From Curtobacterium flaccumfaciens (lineage in GTDB: Bacteria; Actinomycetota; Actinomycetes; Actinomycetales; Microbacteriaceae): a stretch of DNA of 64,000 bases. A model generated the notes under the pieces. That model searched no databases, had not been told where the DNA came from, and saw nothing but the letters and a program-made list of their open reading frames with translations. A program made the position numbers and the translations under genes. This document shows positions 8,418-17,019 of the stretch, piece after piece. The stretch spans positions 248,001-312,000 of the forward strand of contig NZ_JABMCF010000040.1 in NCBI RefSeq assembly GCF_013359815.1, in the 5' to 3' direction. Positions within the stretch are counted from its first letter, which is position 1; every line of letters starts with the position of its first letter.

Positions 8418-9424
8418 GCACCACTGCCCAGGGCCTCCGCGGCCACCGCGCCGTCGTCCCCACGTCGGGTGCACCGCTGCCGATCGACGCCCCGCAGCCC
8501 GGGCCGGTCGCCGTGCTGCCGGAACCGACGGACCTGCACGTGGACGCCGTGACCGAGGCCGGCGGCACCGTCGCGCCGCTCGACGCCGACACCCGCGGGG
8601 TCGTCTGGCTCGACCCCCGCGACCCGGCCGGCCTCGCCGACGCGCTGTCCTCGGCGCCGGGGGTGGGCTGGGTGCAGCTGCCGTTCGCCGGCGTCGACGC
8701 CTTCGCGCACCTGATCCAGGAGCACGGCGACCGCGTGCTGTTCACCTCGGCCAAGGGCGCCTACGCGGAGCCGGTCGCCGAGCACGCGCTCGCGTTGACC
8801 CTCGGCACGCTCCGGGTCCTGCAGAAGCGCGCTCGTGCGTCGTCGTGGGCGACCGAGCCCGAGGGTGTCTCGCTGTACGGGCGGAACGTCGTCGTGATCG
8901 GTGCGGGCGGGATCGCCCTCGAGTACCTCCGGCTGCTCGCGCCGTTCGACGTCGACGTCACGGTCGTGCGCCGCTCGCCCGAGCCAGTGCCGGGAGCCGC
9001 GCGGACCGTCACCACCGACGAGCTCGACCGGGTCCTGCCCGACGCCGACGTCGTGATGATCGCGGCGGCGATGACCTCGGGCACCGCGAAGCTCTTCGGC
9101 GAGCGGCAGTTCCGCATCATGAAGCCGTCCGCCCGGCTCGTGAACATCGCCCGCGGCGGCCTCGTCGACACCGACGCTCTGGTCGCCGCACTGCGCGCGG
9201 GGGAGATCGCCGCGGTCGGCCTCGACGTCACCGACCCCGAGCCGCTGCCCGACGGGCACCCGCTCTGGTCGGAGCCCGGCGCGGTCATCACCCCGCACCA
9301 GGCCGACACCCCGGAGATGGTCGCACCCCTGCTCGCCGAGCGCGTCCGGCTCAACGCCGCGGCGTTCCTCGGGGGCGACGGCGGGGGCTTCGTCGGCGTC
9401 GTCGACCCGGTCGCCGGCTACTGA
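8414..9424 (+). CDS. D-isomer-specific 2-hydroxyacid dehydrogenase family protein
   Basis: NAD(P)-dependent reduction of 2-oxoacids to D-2-hydroxyacids, or the reverse. The 336-aa chain has the Rossmann motif VVVIGAGGIALEYL near 160, and all three catalytic elements: Arg in NIARGGLVDT, Glu in DPEPLPDGHPLW, and His in ITPHQADT. The GTG at 8414 overlaps the preceding stop and follows AGGAG, so it is translated with the transporter genes. This suggests the imported compound is, or yields, a 2-oxo or 2-hydroxy acid. Substrate unknown. Confidence 0.88.
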   Translation: MSTTAQGLRGHRAVVPTSGAPLPIDAPQPGPVAVLPEPTDLHVDAVTEAGGTVAPLDADTRGVVWLDPRDPAGLADALSSAPGVGWVQLPFAGVDAFAHLIQEHGDRVLFTSAKGAYAEPVAEHALALTLGTLRVLQKRARASSWATEPEGVSLYGRNVVVIGAGGIALEYLRLLAPFDVDVTVVRRSPEPVPGAARTVTTDELDRVLPDADVVMIAAAMTSGTAKLFGERQFRIMKPSARLVNIARGGLVDTDALVAALRAGEIAAVGLDVTDPEPLPDGHPLWSEPGAVITPHQADTPEMVAPLLAERVRLNAAAFLGGDGGGFVGVVDPVAGY

Positions 9425-9493
9425 CACGGGGGCCTCGAAGCGCGGCGCGCCCGGGCGGCGTGTCCGATGCGGTGGAGGGCCTCGGCGTCCTGC

Positions 9494-9499
9494 TATGCT
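9494..9499 (+). promoter_or_regulatory. Candidate -10 box of tRNA-Asn
   Basis: TATGCT about 40 bases before the tRNA, in the only non-coding gap upstream of it. No clear -35 hexamer is seen, which is common in this GC range. Confidence 0.4.
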
Positions 9500-9539
9500 G
9501 TTACCCGTTGTTCGCACGTCATTCGCCAGCGGACAGTGA

Positions 9540-9612
9540 TCCTCGATAGCTCAATTGGCAGAGCAGCCGGCTGTTAACCGGCAGGTTGTTGGTTCGAGTC
9601 CAACTCGGGGAG
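9540..9612 (+). tRNA. tRNA-Asn (GTT)
   Basis: A full cloverleaf can be drawn: acceptor 9540-9546 with 9605-9611, anticodon stem 9566-9570 with 9578-9582, loop CTGTTAA with anticodon GTT at 9573-9575, T-loop GTTCGAGTC, discriminator G at 9612. CCA is not encoded. A strong terminator follows immediately. Confidence 0.95.
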
Positions 9613-9616
9613 CGAC

Positions 9617-9649
9617 AGGTCCTCATCCCTTCGGGGGTGGGGACCTTTT
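9617..9649 (+). terminator. Rho-independent terminator of tRNA-Asn
   Basis: A 13-bp stem (AGGTCCTCATCCC with two G-U pairs on the other side) closed by a TTCG tetraloop and followed by TTTT. It starts 5 bases after the tRNA. Confidence 0.9.
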
Positions 9650-9699
9650 GCGTTGCTGTCGTCGTGCGCGTTCGGTGCTCCCTGTACGATCGTTCCGTC

Positions 9700-11232
9700 A
9701 TGACGAACACTCGGGAGTCCCGCCGCGGACGTTCGGAGCGAACGGAGCGGCGGTCCGTCGTGCAGGCGGTGGACGTCGCACTGTCGTCACGAGCGTCGTT
9801 TGTGGTGGTGCTGACGGTCTTCGTCGTCATGGGGTTCGCCTTCGCCGGGTGGTTCCACGTCCACGTGGCCGCGGCCCCGGACGAGCGAGGGCACGTCTGG
9901 AACATCCTGCTCTACGCCGAGCGCCCCGTGCTCGCGGGCCCCTACCTGCAGCAGGTCGACCCGTCGCAGCTCTGGATGGGCGAGCTCGTCCGGTCGCCGC
10001 TGTACCTGTACCACTACCTGATGTCGTTCCCCGCGCGCGGAGCACTCGCGATCGGGCTCGACTACGAGCAAGTCGTCTTCGTTCTCCGTGCCGTGGACGT
10101 GCTGTGGGCAGCTTCGGGGCTCATCGCGCTCCGGTCGCTGTTCCAGCACGCTCGCGTCCCCGCGTCGATCGGGCTGCTCGCGATCGTGGCGACGGCGTTC
10201 ACGGGGCGGTTCACCTGGCAGGCCGCGTCGGTGAGCTACGACGCCCCGGCCATGGCAGCGCTCTTCGTGTTCGCCGCCGTCGCGGTCCGTTTCGTCCGCG
10301 GTGGGGGACTGCGCACGCTGGCCTGGATGGCCGTCGCAGCGCTGTTCGCCCTCCTGATGAAGTACTCGCAGGCGCCGTTCGTGCTCGCGGGAGGGTTCTT
10401 CGCCATCCTGCTGCGGTACCGCGCCGCCGGCTGGTCGTGGTTGCGGCACCCGGTGCAGCGAACCGTCGGGGGACTCCGCGCGCGACCCGGACAGTCGATC
10501 GTGCTGCTCGTGATCGGCGGTGTGCTGACCGCTCTCGCGATCGAGCGCTTCGGCCTGAACCTGTTGCGGTTCCACGCGGTGAACCCCGCCTGTACTGCCC
10601 TGCACAGTCGTGCCGATTGCATGGACTACGCGATCTTCCGCCGGAACTACGCCGCTTCCCGCGCCCACGACCTGGCCGAGGTGAACGGAACGCTGCCGGC
10701 GTTCGCGCCGCTGTCCTTCCTGTGGTCATGGGTGACGATCTACTTCCAGTCACTGTTCTTCTTCTGGGGCGCCTCGTTCCCGTGGCGTCCGAACCCGTCG
10801 GTCGTCCTGTTCGGAGCCTCGAGCGCCGTCGTCGGCATCGGGATCGCGCTGACGCAGGCCCGACGGATCCTGCACGATGCGGCGCTCACCTGGTGCGCCG
10901 CGGTCGCGGCGACCTACACGTTCGCCGTCCTCTGCTTCAACGCCGCCACGATGGTCAACTTGGGGGAGTCGTACGCGTTCTCCGGTCGCTACCTGCTGCC
11001 AGCGATGCCGTTGGCCGTGGTCGTCGTCCTGGTCGGTGTCCGGACGTGGCTCCGACGTCTCCGACCGCGAATGCGTTCCGTCGCGACGGCCGTGGTCGGC
11101 GTGGTGCTCGCCGCGCTCTTCGTGCTGTACAACCCGCTGAGCGCGTTCTTCCCCTACGCACACTCCGCCGCGTGGTACTCCGATTGGGGGCTCGACGTCC
11201 TGCCGAGATGGCTGACCGGGGTCGAGTCGTGA
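9700..11232 (+). CDS. Polytopic membrane protein, DUF2142 / GT-C glycosyltransferase-like
   Basis: A 510-aa integral membrane protein with roughly ten hydrophobic segments. A short basic N-terminus precedes the first membrane span, and the outward loop after it carries PDERGHVWN. That acidic DE at the first loop is the hallmark position of lipid-linked-sugar GT-C transferases and of DUF2142 proteins. A later outside loop (HAVNPACTALHSRADCMDYAIF) has two cysteines that could pair. I infer transfer of a sugar to a surface polymer or protein. The start at 9700 (MTNTRESRRG) has no ribosome site but a TACGAT box at 9685, so the mRNA may be leaderless. Stop and next start overlap (GTGA). Confidence 0.7.
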   Translation: MTNTRESRRGRSERTERRSVVQAVDVALSSRASFVVVLTVFVVMGFAFAGWFHVHVAAAPDERGHVWNILLYAERPVLAGPYLQQVDPSQLWMGELVRSPLYLYHYLMSFPARGALAIGLDYEQVVFVLRAVDVLWAASGLIALRSLFQHARVPASIGLLAIVATAFTGRFTWQAASVSYDAPAMAALFVFAAVAVRFVRGGGLRTLAWMAVAALFALLMKYSQAPFVLAGGFFAILLRYRAAGWSWLRHPVQRTVGGLRARPGQSIVLLVIGGVLTALAIERFGLNLLRFHAVNPACTALHSRADCMDYAIFRRNYAASRAHDLAEVNGTLPAFAPLSFLWSWVTIYFQSLFFFWGASFPWRPNPSVVLFGASSAVVGIGIALTQARRILHDAALTWCAAVAATYTFAVLCFNAATMVNLGESYAFSGRYLLPAMPLAVVVVLVGVRTWLRRLRPRMRSVATAVVGVVLAALFVLYNPLSAFFPYAHSAAWYSDWGLDVLPRWLTGVES

Positions 11233-11939
11233 GCGCGTCCCGTCGCGCCCGTGGGGTGAGCGTCGGAGTCGCCTCAGCTGCCTTCGTCGTGGTGATCGGT
11301 GTCGCAGCCTTCCTCAGGCCGGGCGACGACGGGGGTACGAGTCACGATGTCGACGGTTGTGCGGTGGTGTCCGAGCCGGGGCCGGCCACGGCGACGGCGT
11401 GCCCCGGAGCCGACCTGTCATCGGTCGATCTCTCGACGGCCGACCTCCGGCTCGCAGACCTGCGTGGTGCTGACCTCCGTGACGCAGACCTCTCCGAGAC
11501 CGTGTTCTTCGGAGCCGACCTGCGCTCGACCGACCTGCGCGGCGCGGACCTCCGGGAGGCTGATCTGCACGCCGCCGATCTGCGCGGTGCTGATCTGCGC
11601 GGAGCCCGGCTCGCGGACGCTGATCTCTCCTCCGCCCGGATCGACGGTGCAGACGTCTCCGGTGCCGACCTGTCGGGCGCTCGGATCGAGCAGATGAGCG
11701 TCCGGGGCACAGCACTGGAACCCGGAGCGCTCTCGGTCCGGAGCACCGACGGCACAGCAGTCCGCGTCGTGCTCCGACTGGCACTGCCACTCGGACTGAC
11801 TTCTCCGAACTGCAGTGACCGTGTGGTCACCGCGCCGGTCGGCACGACGACCGTCCGGTGCCAGATCCGCACGGACGCACGACACGGCGGTCGTCTCGAG
11901 GCGCCGGTGGACGTCGTCGTCGCCGGACAGGACAGCTGA
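11229..11939 (+). CDS. Exported pentapeptide-repeat protein
   Basis: A 236-aa protein. Residues ~10-30 are one hydrophobic segment (signal anchor), and residues ~57-155 hold about 20 consecutive A(D/N)LxX pentapeptides (GADLR, EADLH, AADLR), which form a right-handed quadrilateral beta-helix in known members. The last ~80 residues are a different domain with Cys pairs (CSD...VRCQI). Most studied pentapeptide proteins are cytoplasmic DNA mimics; here the repeat lies after a membrane segment, so it should be outside. It is translationally coupled to the membrane protein upstream and converges on the GT39 gene. Role unknown. Confidence 0.85.
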   Translation: MSASRRARGVSVGVASAAFVVVIGVAAFLRPGDDGGTSHDVDGCAVVSEPGPATATACPGADLSSVDLSTADLRLADLRGADLRDADLSETVFFGADLRSTDLRGADLREADLHAADLRGADLRGARLADADLSSARIDGADVSGADLSGARIEQMSVRGTALEPGALSVRSTDGTAVRVVLRLALPLGLTSPNCSDRVVTAPVGTTTVRCQIRTDARHGGRLEAPVDVVVAGQDS

Positions 11940-11952
11940 ACCTCGATCGCGG

Positions 11953-13455
11953 TCAGCGAGCGTCGGGCTCGACCCTGAGCGTGCCGTCCCGGTTGTTGTC
12001 CTCGATGATGCCCTGTCGGGGCACGTAGACGTCGAGGTAGTCGAGCCGGAAGTGCTGGAGTTCTGCAGCGTGTTCGTCGAGGAACGTCCGGACCTGCTCG
12101 GGCATGGTCCGCCGGGTGTCCGAGCCGACGACGACAGCGTCGAACGGTCCGTTCTCAGGGCGCATGGAGCCACGGTCCCCGAAGTAGATGCGCCAGGTGT
12201 TGGCGCTGAACTGGCTGAAGAGGACGCCTTCGGAGTCGTGTCCGCGGACCTTCAGAGCATCCGAGAGCAGAGCGATCCCGCTCGGACGGGTCTGCACGAC
12301 GGCGACGCCCAGCCGTGCGACGGGGATGAGCAGCGCGGCGACGAGCACTGCCGCCGTGATGCGTCCGACGGGCGGCCGGACGGTCGCCAGCCGCCCGTAC
12401 CCGATCGCCGCCAAGGCGATGATGAACGGCATCCACGCGTCGTAGTAGTACGGCAGCGAGACGTTGGCGACGATGACGTAGAAGACGAGGAAGACACCGA
12501 GGGCGATGCCGAGGTACGCGACCAGGCGGTCCGGTCGGACGACGAGCGCGGCGACCACACCGATGGTCAGGACGGTGAGCAGCAACCAGCCCGTGCCGTC
12601 GGCGAGGAACGCGAAGTTCGCCCACCACGGTGCCGCCGGGTAGATCGTCCCGAGGATGGTCGTCGGGTGCCCGTGGGCGTTCTGCTGCGCCTGGAACCGG
12701 AGCATCTGCCCGATGGCCCCGAAGAGCCCGACCGGCAGGTAGACGACCACGAACACGACCACGAACGCGACGCCGCCGTACAGCGCACCGACGCCCAGGT
12801 CGCGCCACCGACGGAAGAGCAGGGGGAGTGCGCCCACGGCGAGGACGAGCACCGCCGTCGACACCTTCGACGTCACGGACAGTGCGAGCAGCGCACCGGC
12901 TGCGGCCACCCACCACCGGTTGCCGGTCCGCATCCAGCGCCAGGCCGCGGCGAGCGAGGCGACGGCGAAGAAGACCATGAGGGGTTCGAGCATCGCGAAC
13001 CGGTCGATGCGGACACCGATGACCGACCCGGCTTCCGCCCAGGACGAGCCCGAGCCACGCGGCGTCAGCCACCACATCGCCGCCGCGGTCAGGCCGGTCC
13101 AGAAGCCGACCTCGCGTCGCAGCCAGAGGAACAGGACGACACCCGTGCCGAGCATCGCGGTCGCAGCCACCAGCCTCGGCCCGAGCGGCCCCTGTCCCAC
13201 CAGGAGCTGCGCCACGCCGTACACGTACTTCGCGAGCGGCGGGTGCTCGAGGTTGAGCGAGAAGTTCCCGTGCACGTAGGCCCAGCTCGCGCGGAGGTAC
13301 ACGAACTCGTCGTTCACGATGGTCGGACGGCCGAGGTGCCAGTAGGCGACGAACACAGCAGCCAGGGCGACGACCACGAGGGCCGTCGCACGGACGGGGC
13401 GGGAGTGCAGGCGGGGGATGAGGACCTCCAGGACAGGGCGATGCCGGACCATCAT
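11953..13455 (-). CDS. Glycosyltransferase family 39-like membrane protein
   Basis: PMT/ArnT-like GT-C transferase that moves a sugar from a polyprenyl-phosphate donor to an acceptor at the outer face of the membrane. The 500-aa chain has about eleven hydrophobic segments. The catalytic-type loop after the first one reads VNDEFVYLRASW, followed by NLEHPPLAKYVYG; the DE and EHPPLxK motifs are typical of GT39/PMT_2 proteins. Start at 13455; the adjacent ATG at 13452 is equally possible. It converges on the pentapeptide gene and diverges from a lipoprotein gene. Confidence 0.8.
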   Translation of the reverse strand: MMVRHRPVLEVLIPRLHSRPVRATALVVVALAAVFVAYWHLGRPTIVNDEFVYLRASWAYVHGNFSLNLEHPPLAKYVYGVAQLLVGQGPLGPRLVAATAMLGTGVVLFLWLRREVGFWTGLTAAAMWWLTPRGSGSSWAEAGSVIGVRIDRFAMLEPLMVFFAVASLAAAWRWMRTGNRWWVAAAGALLALSVTSKVSTAVLVLAVGALPLLFRRWRDLGVGALYGGVAFVVVFVVVYLPVGLFGAIGQMLRFQAQQNAHGHPTTILGTIYPAAPWWANFAFLADGTGWLLLTVLTIGVVAALVVRPDRLVAYLGIALGVFLVFYVIVANVSLPYYYDAWMPFIIALAAIGYGRLATVRPPVGRITAAVLVAALLIPVARLGVAVVQTRPSGIALLSDALKVRGHDSEGVLFSQFSANTWRIYFGDRGSMRPENGPFDAVVVGSDTRRTMPEQVRTFLDEHAAELQHFRLDYLDVYVPRQGIIEDNNRDGTLRVEPDAR

Positions 13456-13495
13456 CGCAGGAGCCGCCGTACGGGTCGTCCGCAGCGCTTGCTGT

Positions 13496-13501
13496 TAGCG
13501 T
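13496..13501 (+). promoter_or_regulatory. -10 box of a leaderless transcript (lipoprotein at 13508)
   Basis: TAGCGT ends 6 bases before the GTG start codon. There is no ribosome binding site, so transcription probably begins at or next to the start codon. Confidence 0.55.
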
Positions 13502-13507
13502 TCACAG

Positions 13508-13996
13508 GTGCACCGTTCCCGTTCGCCTCGACTCACGCTCCTCGGCGTCGTCGTCGCCGTGACGGCGGTGCTCACCGGCTGCAGCAGTGTCGGCCCGGAC
13601 ACCGACGCGTCCGAGGACCCGACAAGCTCGGACACCGGCCTGGGCTCGGGCGCGTCGCCCGTGGTCTTCGCGTTCGTCTGCGCCGCCGACGGATCGGACA
13701 GCGAGACCTACACCACCTACTCGGCGGTGTGGGAGGCCGAGCGCGCCGACTGCTCGGCGAAGCGCCTGACCGGGTCGGTGCCGTCGAGCCAGCAGCAGGC
13801 CGCGGTGGCGGCGGCGCGCGGTGACGCGACCCTGGTCGAGCTCGCGAGCACGTGCGCTGTCCGCGGCTCGGCGCCGTGGACGTCGGCGGTCGCCGACGCG
13901 CGCGGTGCGCACGTGGCCGCCGGGCTCCTGCGGTACTGCCCCGGGCACCCGGAGACCGACCGCCTGCGGGACGCACTCGCTGCCTACCGGGGCTGA
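13508..13996 (+). CDS. Small lipoprotein of unknown function
   Basis: 162 aa. A basic start (MHRSRSPRLT) and hydrophobic core lead to an LTGC lipobox at about residues 22-25, then a Ser/Thr/Asp-rich linker and a ~110-residue domain with four further cysteines (FVCAADG, RADCSAK, STCAVRG, RYCPGH) that could form two disulphides. No family recognised. The GTG start is fixed by the -10 box 6 bases upstream. Confidence 0.75.
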   Translation: MHRSRSPRLTLLGVVVAVTAVLTGCSSVGPDTDASEDPTSSDTGLGSGASPVVFAFVCAADGSDSETYTTYSAVWEAERADCSAKRLTGSVPSSQQQAAVAAARGDATLVELASTCAVRGSAPWTSAVADARGAHVAAGLLRYCPGHPETDRLRDALAAYRG

Positions 13997-14069
13997 GCCG
14001 GGCCTCCAGGCCGACCGCCGCCGGACCAGCGACCGGCTGGACGGCACCGGGTGCCGACGCCGACGGGCG

Positions 14070-14645
14070 TCAGCCCTCGGGGTGGTCGCGACCCGGCAAC
14101 CAGGACTGGCCGGGGCCGCCCCAGCTGCTCTTGCGGATCGCCTTGGCGACCTGCTTGCCGTAGGGGTGCACCAGGCGGTCGGCGTAGAGCCAGCCGTCCA
14201 GGTGGTCGTACTCGTGCTGGAAGATCCGGGCCAGCCAGCCGTGCGCCTCGACCTCGAACGGCGTGCCGTGCTCGTCGAAGGCCCGCAGCAGGGCGCCCTC
14301 GGAGCGGCGGAGCGGGAACCGCTCGCCCGGGATCGACAGGCAGCCCTCGGACTCCTCGTCCTCGTCGAGCTCCTCGACGGACTCGGGGACCGCGGGCGTG
14401 ATCCACAGGACGGGGTTCACGGCGGCGCCCCGGTGCAGGACGTCGTCGTCGTCGATGTAGGAGTACACGAACAGGCGCTTACCGACGCCCACCTGCGGAC
14501 CGGCCAGGCCGACGCCCGGTGCCAGGTCCATGGTCTCGAGCATGTCGGCGACGAGGGTGCGGAGGTCGTCATCGAACGCGGTGACCTCGGCTGCACGCTC
14601 GTGCAGGACGGGTTCGCCGGTGATGCGGATCGGGAGAACGGCCAT
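14070..14645 (-). CDS. def: Peptide deformylase
   Basis: Removes the N-formyl group from nascent proteins; a metal-dependent cytoplasmic enzyme. All three motifs are present in 191 aa: GVGLAGPQ at 44-51, EGCLS with metal ligand Cys102, and HEYDH with His144, Glu145 and His148. An acidic insert (SVEELDEDEESE) precedes motif 2. The tail is longer than in the E. coli enzyme. The ATG is preceded by TAACCT at a 6-base distance and lacks a ribosome site, which suggests a leaderless mRNA, divergent from the DMT transporter. Confidence 0.95.
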   Translation of the reverse strand: MAVLPIRITGEPVLHERAAEVTAFDDDLRTLVADMLETMDLAPGVGLAGPQVGVGKRLFVYSYIDDDDVLHRGAAVNPVLWITPAVPESVEELDEDEESEGCLSIPGERFPLRRSEGALLRAFDEHGTPFEVEAHGWLARIFQHEYDHLDGWLYADRLVHPYGKQVAKAIRKSSWGGPGQSWLPGRDHPEG

Positions 14646-14651
14646 TCACCC

Positions 14652-14657
14652 AGGTTA
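14652..14657 (-). promoter_or_regulatory. -10 box of a leaderless transcript (def)
   Basis: TAACCT on the minus strand, 6 bases before the def start codon. It sits back to back with the divergent -10 box at 14673. Confidence 0.5.
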
Positions 14658-14672
14658 TCCGGCGGGGGACGG

Positions 14673-14678
14673 TAGCCT
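14673..14678 (+). promoter_or_regulatory. -10 box of a leaderless transcript (DMT transporter)
   Basis: TAGCCT, 6 bases before the GTG at 14685; no ribosome binding site. Confidence 0.55.
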
Positions 14679-14684
14679 CGACGC

Positions 14685-15599
14685 GTGACGACGGACCTCC
14701 AGCTGCCCGACGCCGTGAGCAACCTCACGCCGTTCCAGGCGCTGATGATCCCGGTGGCGCTGATCGGTGCGGTGTTCCTGTCGCTCGGGGCGCAGTTCCA
14801 GAGCCGCGGGGTCCAGCGGGTCGAGGCGCGTCTCGGTCGGCAGTCGAAGGGGCTGAGCGTCCGGCACGTCGTCGGGCTCGTCTCGAGCGGCTACTGGGTG
14901 CTCGGTACGCTCATGCTCGGCATCGCGGTGGTGCTCCAGCTGATCAGCATCACGTTCGCGCCCCTGATCGTCGTGCAGCCCCTGGGTGCCGTCGCCCTCG
15001 TCATCACGACGTGGTTCTCGTCGCGGTCGTCCGGTGTGCCGCTCGGTCGCCGTGCCCGGCGGGCCGTGTGGACGTGCATCATCGGCGTCGGCATCTTCGT
15101 CGGGATCGCGGCGTTCGTCGGGCACGAGAGCGCGATCACCCGCCAGCAGCTCGTCACCGTGCTGGTGATCCTGGCCGTCGTGCTGGTGCTCGTGCTGGTG
15201 TCCTTCCGGCTGGTCGCCAAGCACCGCAGTGCGCTGTACTACATCGTCGGGGCGGGGGTGCTCTACGGGTTCGTGGCGACGCTGGCCAAGGTGGTGCTGA
15301 ACCGGTTCGTGAACGGCACCTTCGACTGGCTGACGGTGCTCGCCATCGTCGGGGTGGTCGTGGCGGCGTCGCTCGGTGGGTACTTCGTGCAGAACGCCTA
15401 CTCGAGCGGCTCGGCCGACCTCGTGATCGCGGGGTTGACGGTGATCGACCCGATCGTCGCGGTCGGCATCGGCGTGATCGTGCTCGGCGAGGCCTCGGGG
15501 GCGCCGTGGTTCGCGGTCGCGGGCTTCGTGGTGGCCGCGGGCATCGCCATCACCGGGGTGTTCCTGCTCGCCAAGCACCACCCGCAGACCCGGGCCTGA
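14685..15599 (+). CDS. DMT-superfamily (NIPA/EamA-like) membrane transporter
   Basis: 304 aa with nine to ten hydrophobic segments in the two-fold arrangement of the drug/metabolite transporter superfamily. The segment APLIVVQPLGAVALVIT and the C-terminal half (DLVIAGLTVIDPIVAVGIGVIVLGE) resemble the NIPA-like branch found in actinobacteria. Substrate unknown; Mg2+ is transported by eukaryotic NIPA relatives, which is not evidence for this one. Confidence 0.8.
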   Translation: MTTDLQLPDAVSNLTPFQALMIPVALIGAVFLSLGAQFQSRGVQRVEARLGRQSKGLSVRHVVGLVSSGYWVLGTLMLGIAVVLQLISITFAPLIVVQPLGAVALVITTWFSSRSSGVPLGRRARRAVWTCIIGVGIFVGIAAFVGHESAITRQQLVTVLVILAVVLVLVLVSFRLVAKHRSALYYIVGAGVLYGFVATLAKVVLNRFVNGTFDWLTVLAIVGVVVAASLGGYFVQNAYSSGSADLVIAGLTVIDPIVAVGIGVIVLGEASGAPWFAVAGFVVAAGIAITGVFLLAKHHPQTRA

Positions 15600-15712
15600 C
15601 GCCGCGCGCCCGGTGGTCGCCGCCCTCATCCGCGCGGCTGACGCGACCGTCGATCCTGGTGCGATAGCGTCACTGCCGACCAGCCATCGCCCACGAGAGG
15701 ACGAACTCAGCC

Positions 15713-16924
15713 GTGTCAGGAGACGCCACCACCGCCACCGCCGGACCGACGGAAGCGACGGGCGGTCACCGACCGTTGCGCGTGCTGATCGCAGCGGACA
15801 CCTTCGCCCCCGACGTCAACGGCGCCGCCACCTTCGCCGAGCAGCTCGCCGTCGGCCTGGCCGAGCGCGGGCACGAGGTGCACGTCGTGGCCCCGGCCTC
15901 GAGCCGCCACTACGGCACCTTCGACGAGGAGCACCACGGCGTCACGCTCGTCGTGCACCGCCTGAAGTCGTACAAGTGGCCGCTGCACCCGTGGCTGCGC
16001 TTCGTCTGGCCGTGGAGCGTCCGGAAGTGGACCGGACCGATCCTGGACGCCGTCAAGCCCGACGTGCTGCACATCCAGTCGCACGTGGTCATCGGCCGCG
16101 GCATCGTGCACGAGGCGAACGACCGCGGCATCCGGGTCATCGCGACGAACCACTTCATGCCGGAGAACCTGCTCGAGTACACGCCGTTCGGCAAGTGGAC
16201 GCTGCCCCTCGCACTGAAGATCGCGTGGAGCGACGCAGCCAAGACCTACCGGCTGGCCGACACCATCACGACGCCGACGAACCTCGCCGCCGACTACCTG
16301 CGGAAGGCCATCGCCGGCCAGCAGGTCCTCGCGATCTCGTGCGGCATCGACGCGTCCCGGTACGTGGCGCGCGAGGGACGCCCGGTCAACAACGACATCG
16401 TCTTCGTGGGCCGTGTGGCCCCCGAGAAGAACCTCGACGTGCTCGTCCGCGCGGTGGCGCTGCTGCCCGCCGAGCTGTCCGCGACGCTGACCATCGTCGG
16501 CGACGGCGAGATGATCCCGAAGCTCACCGCGTTGGCGAAGGAGCTCGGGCTCGAGGACCGCGTGCGGTTCCTGGGCTTCGTCTCCGACGAGCGCAAGCAG
16601 GAGGCCCTGACCAACGCGACGGTGTTCGCGATGCCGTCCACGGCGGAACTGCAGAGCATCTCGTCGCTCGAGGGGATGGCGTCCGGGCTGCCCGTCGTCG
16701 CCGCCGACTCGATGGCGCTGCCGCACCTGATCGACGGCAACGGGTACCTGTTCACCCCGGGCGACGTGGACGACCTGGCGGCGAAGCTCACGACGGTGCT
16801 CACCGCGCCCGAGTCGGAGTACGTGGCGATGCGGGATCGCAGTCTGGCCATGATCGAGGCACACGACATCAACCGCACGCTGTCGACGTTCGAGTCGCTG
16901 TATCGTGGTGAGCCGGTGGCCTGA
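15713..16924 (+). CDS. GT4-family glycosyltransferase
   Basis: Retaining GT-B glycosyltransferase (403 aa) of the mannosyltransferase-like type. The N-terminal motif LIAADTFAPDVNGAATFAEQLAVGLAERGHEV binds the acceptor side. The C-terminal donor domain has FVGRVAPEKNLDVLVRA, a VGDGEM turn, and the E(x7)E-type segment AMPSTAELQSISSLEGMASGLPVVAAD. Actinobacterial relatives add mannose to phosphatidylinositol or glycolipids, so a cell-envelope glycolipid role is likely. The GTG start at 15713 has GAGAGG 12 bases upstream. Confidence 0.88.
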   Translation: MSGDATTATAGPTEATGGHRPLRVLIAADTFAPDVNGAATFAEQLAVGLAERGHEVHVVAPASSRHYGTFDEEHHGVTLVVHRLKSYKWPLHPWLRFVWPWSVRKWTGPILDAVKPDVLHIQSHVVIGRGIVHEANDRGIRVIATNHFMPENLLEYTPFGKWTLPLALKIAWSDAAKTYRLADTITTPTNLAADYLRKAIAGQQVLAISCGIDASRYVAREGRPVNNDIVFVGRVAPEKNLDVLVRAVALLPAELSATLTIVGDGEMIPKLTALAKELGLEDRVRFLGFVSDERKQEALTNATVFAMPSTAELQSISSLEGMASGLPVVAADSMALPHLIDGNGYLFTPGDVDDLAAKLTTVLTAPESEYVAMRDRSLAMIEAHDINRTLSTFESLYRGEPVA

Positions 16925-16937
16925 GGGTCTCCGGCGA

Positions 16938-17012
16938 GGGGCGGTAGCCAAGCTGGTCAAGGCAGTCGGCTCATAACCGAACGATCCGCGGGTTCGAGTC
17001 CCGCCCGCCCTA
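16938..17012 (+). tRNA. tRNA with CAT anticodon (elongator Met; Ile2 not excluded)
   Basis: Acceptor GGGGCGG (16938-16944) pairs with 17005-17011 (one G-U), T8-A9 at 16945-16946, D-stem GCC/GGC, anticodon loop CTCATAA with CAT at 16972-16974, T-stem GCGGG/CCCGC, discriminator A at 17012. It lacks the GGG/CCC anticodon-stem pairs of initiator tRNA. A CAT anticodon can also belong to tRNA-Ile2 after lysidine modification, so the amino acid is not certain. The next gene starts within 8 bases. Confidence 0.88.
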
Positions 17013-17019
17013 CGTGCAC

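Noticed and set aside
9540..9649. tRNA-Asn as an integration site for a mobile element
   Set aside because: No integrase, no direct repeat of the tRNA 3' end and no change in composition downstream.
16938..17012. CAT-anticodon tRNA as initiator tRNA
   Set aside because: The anticodon stem lacks the three G-C pairs of initiator tRNA, and the D-arm is of the elongator type.
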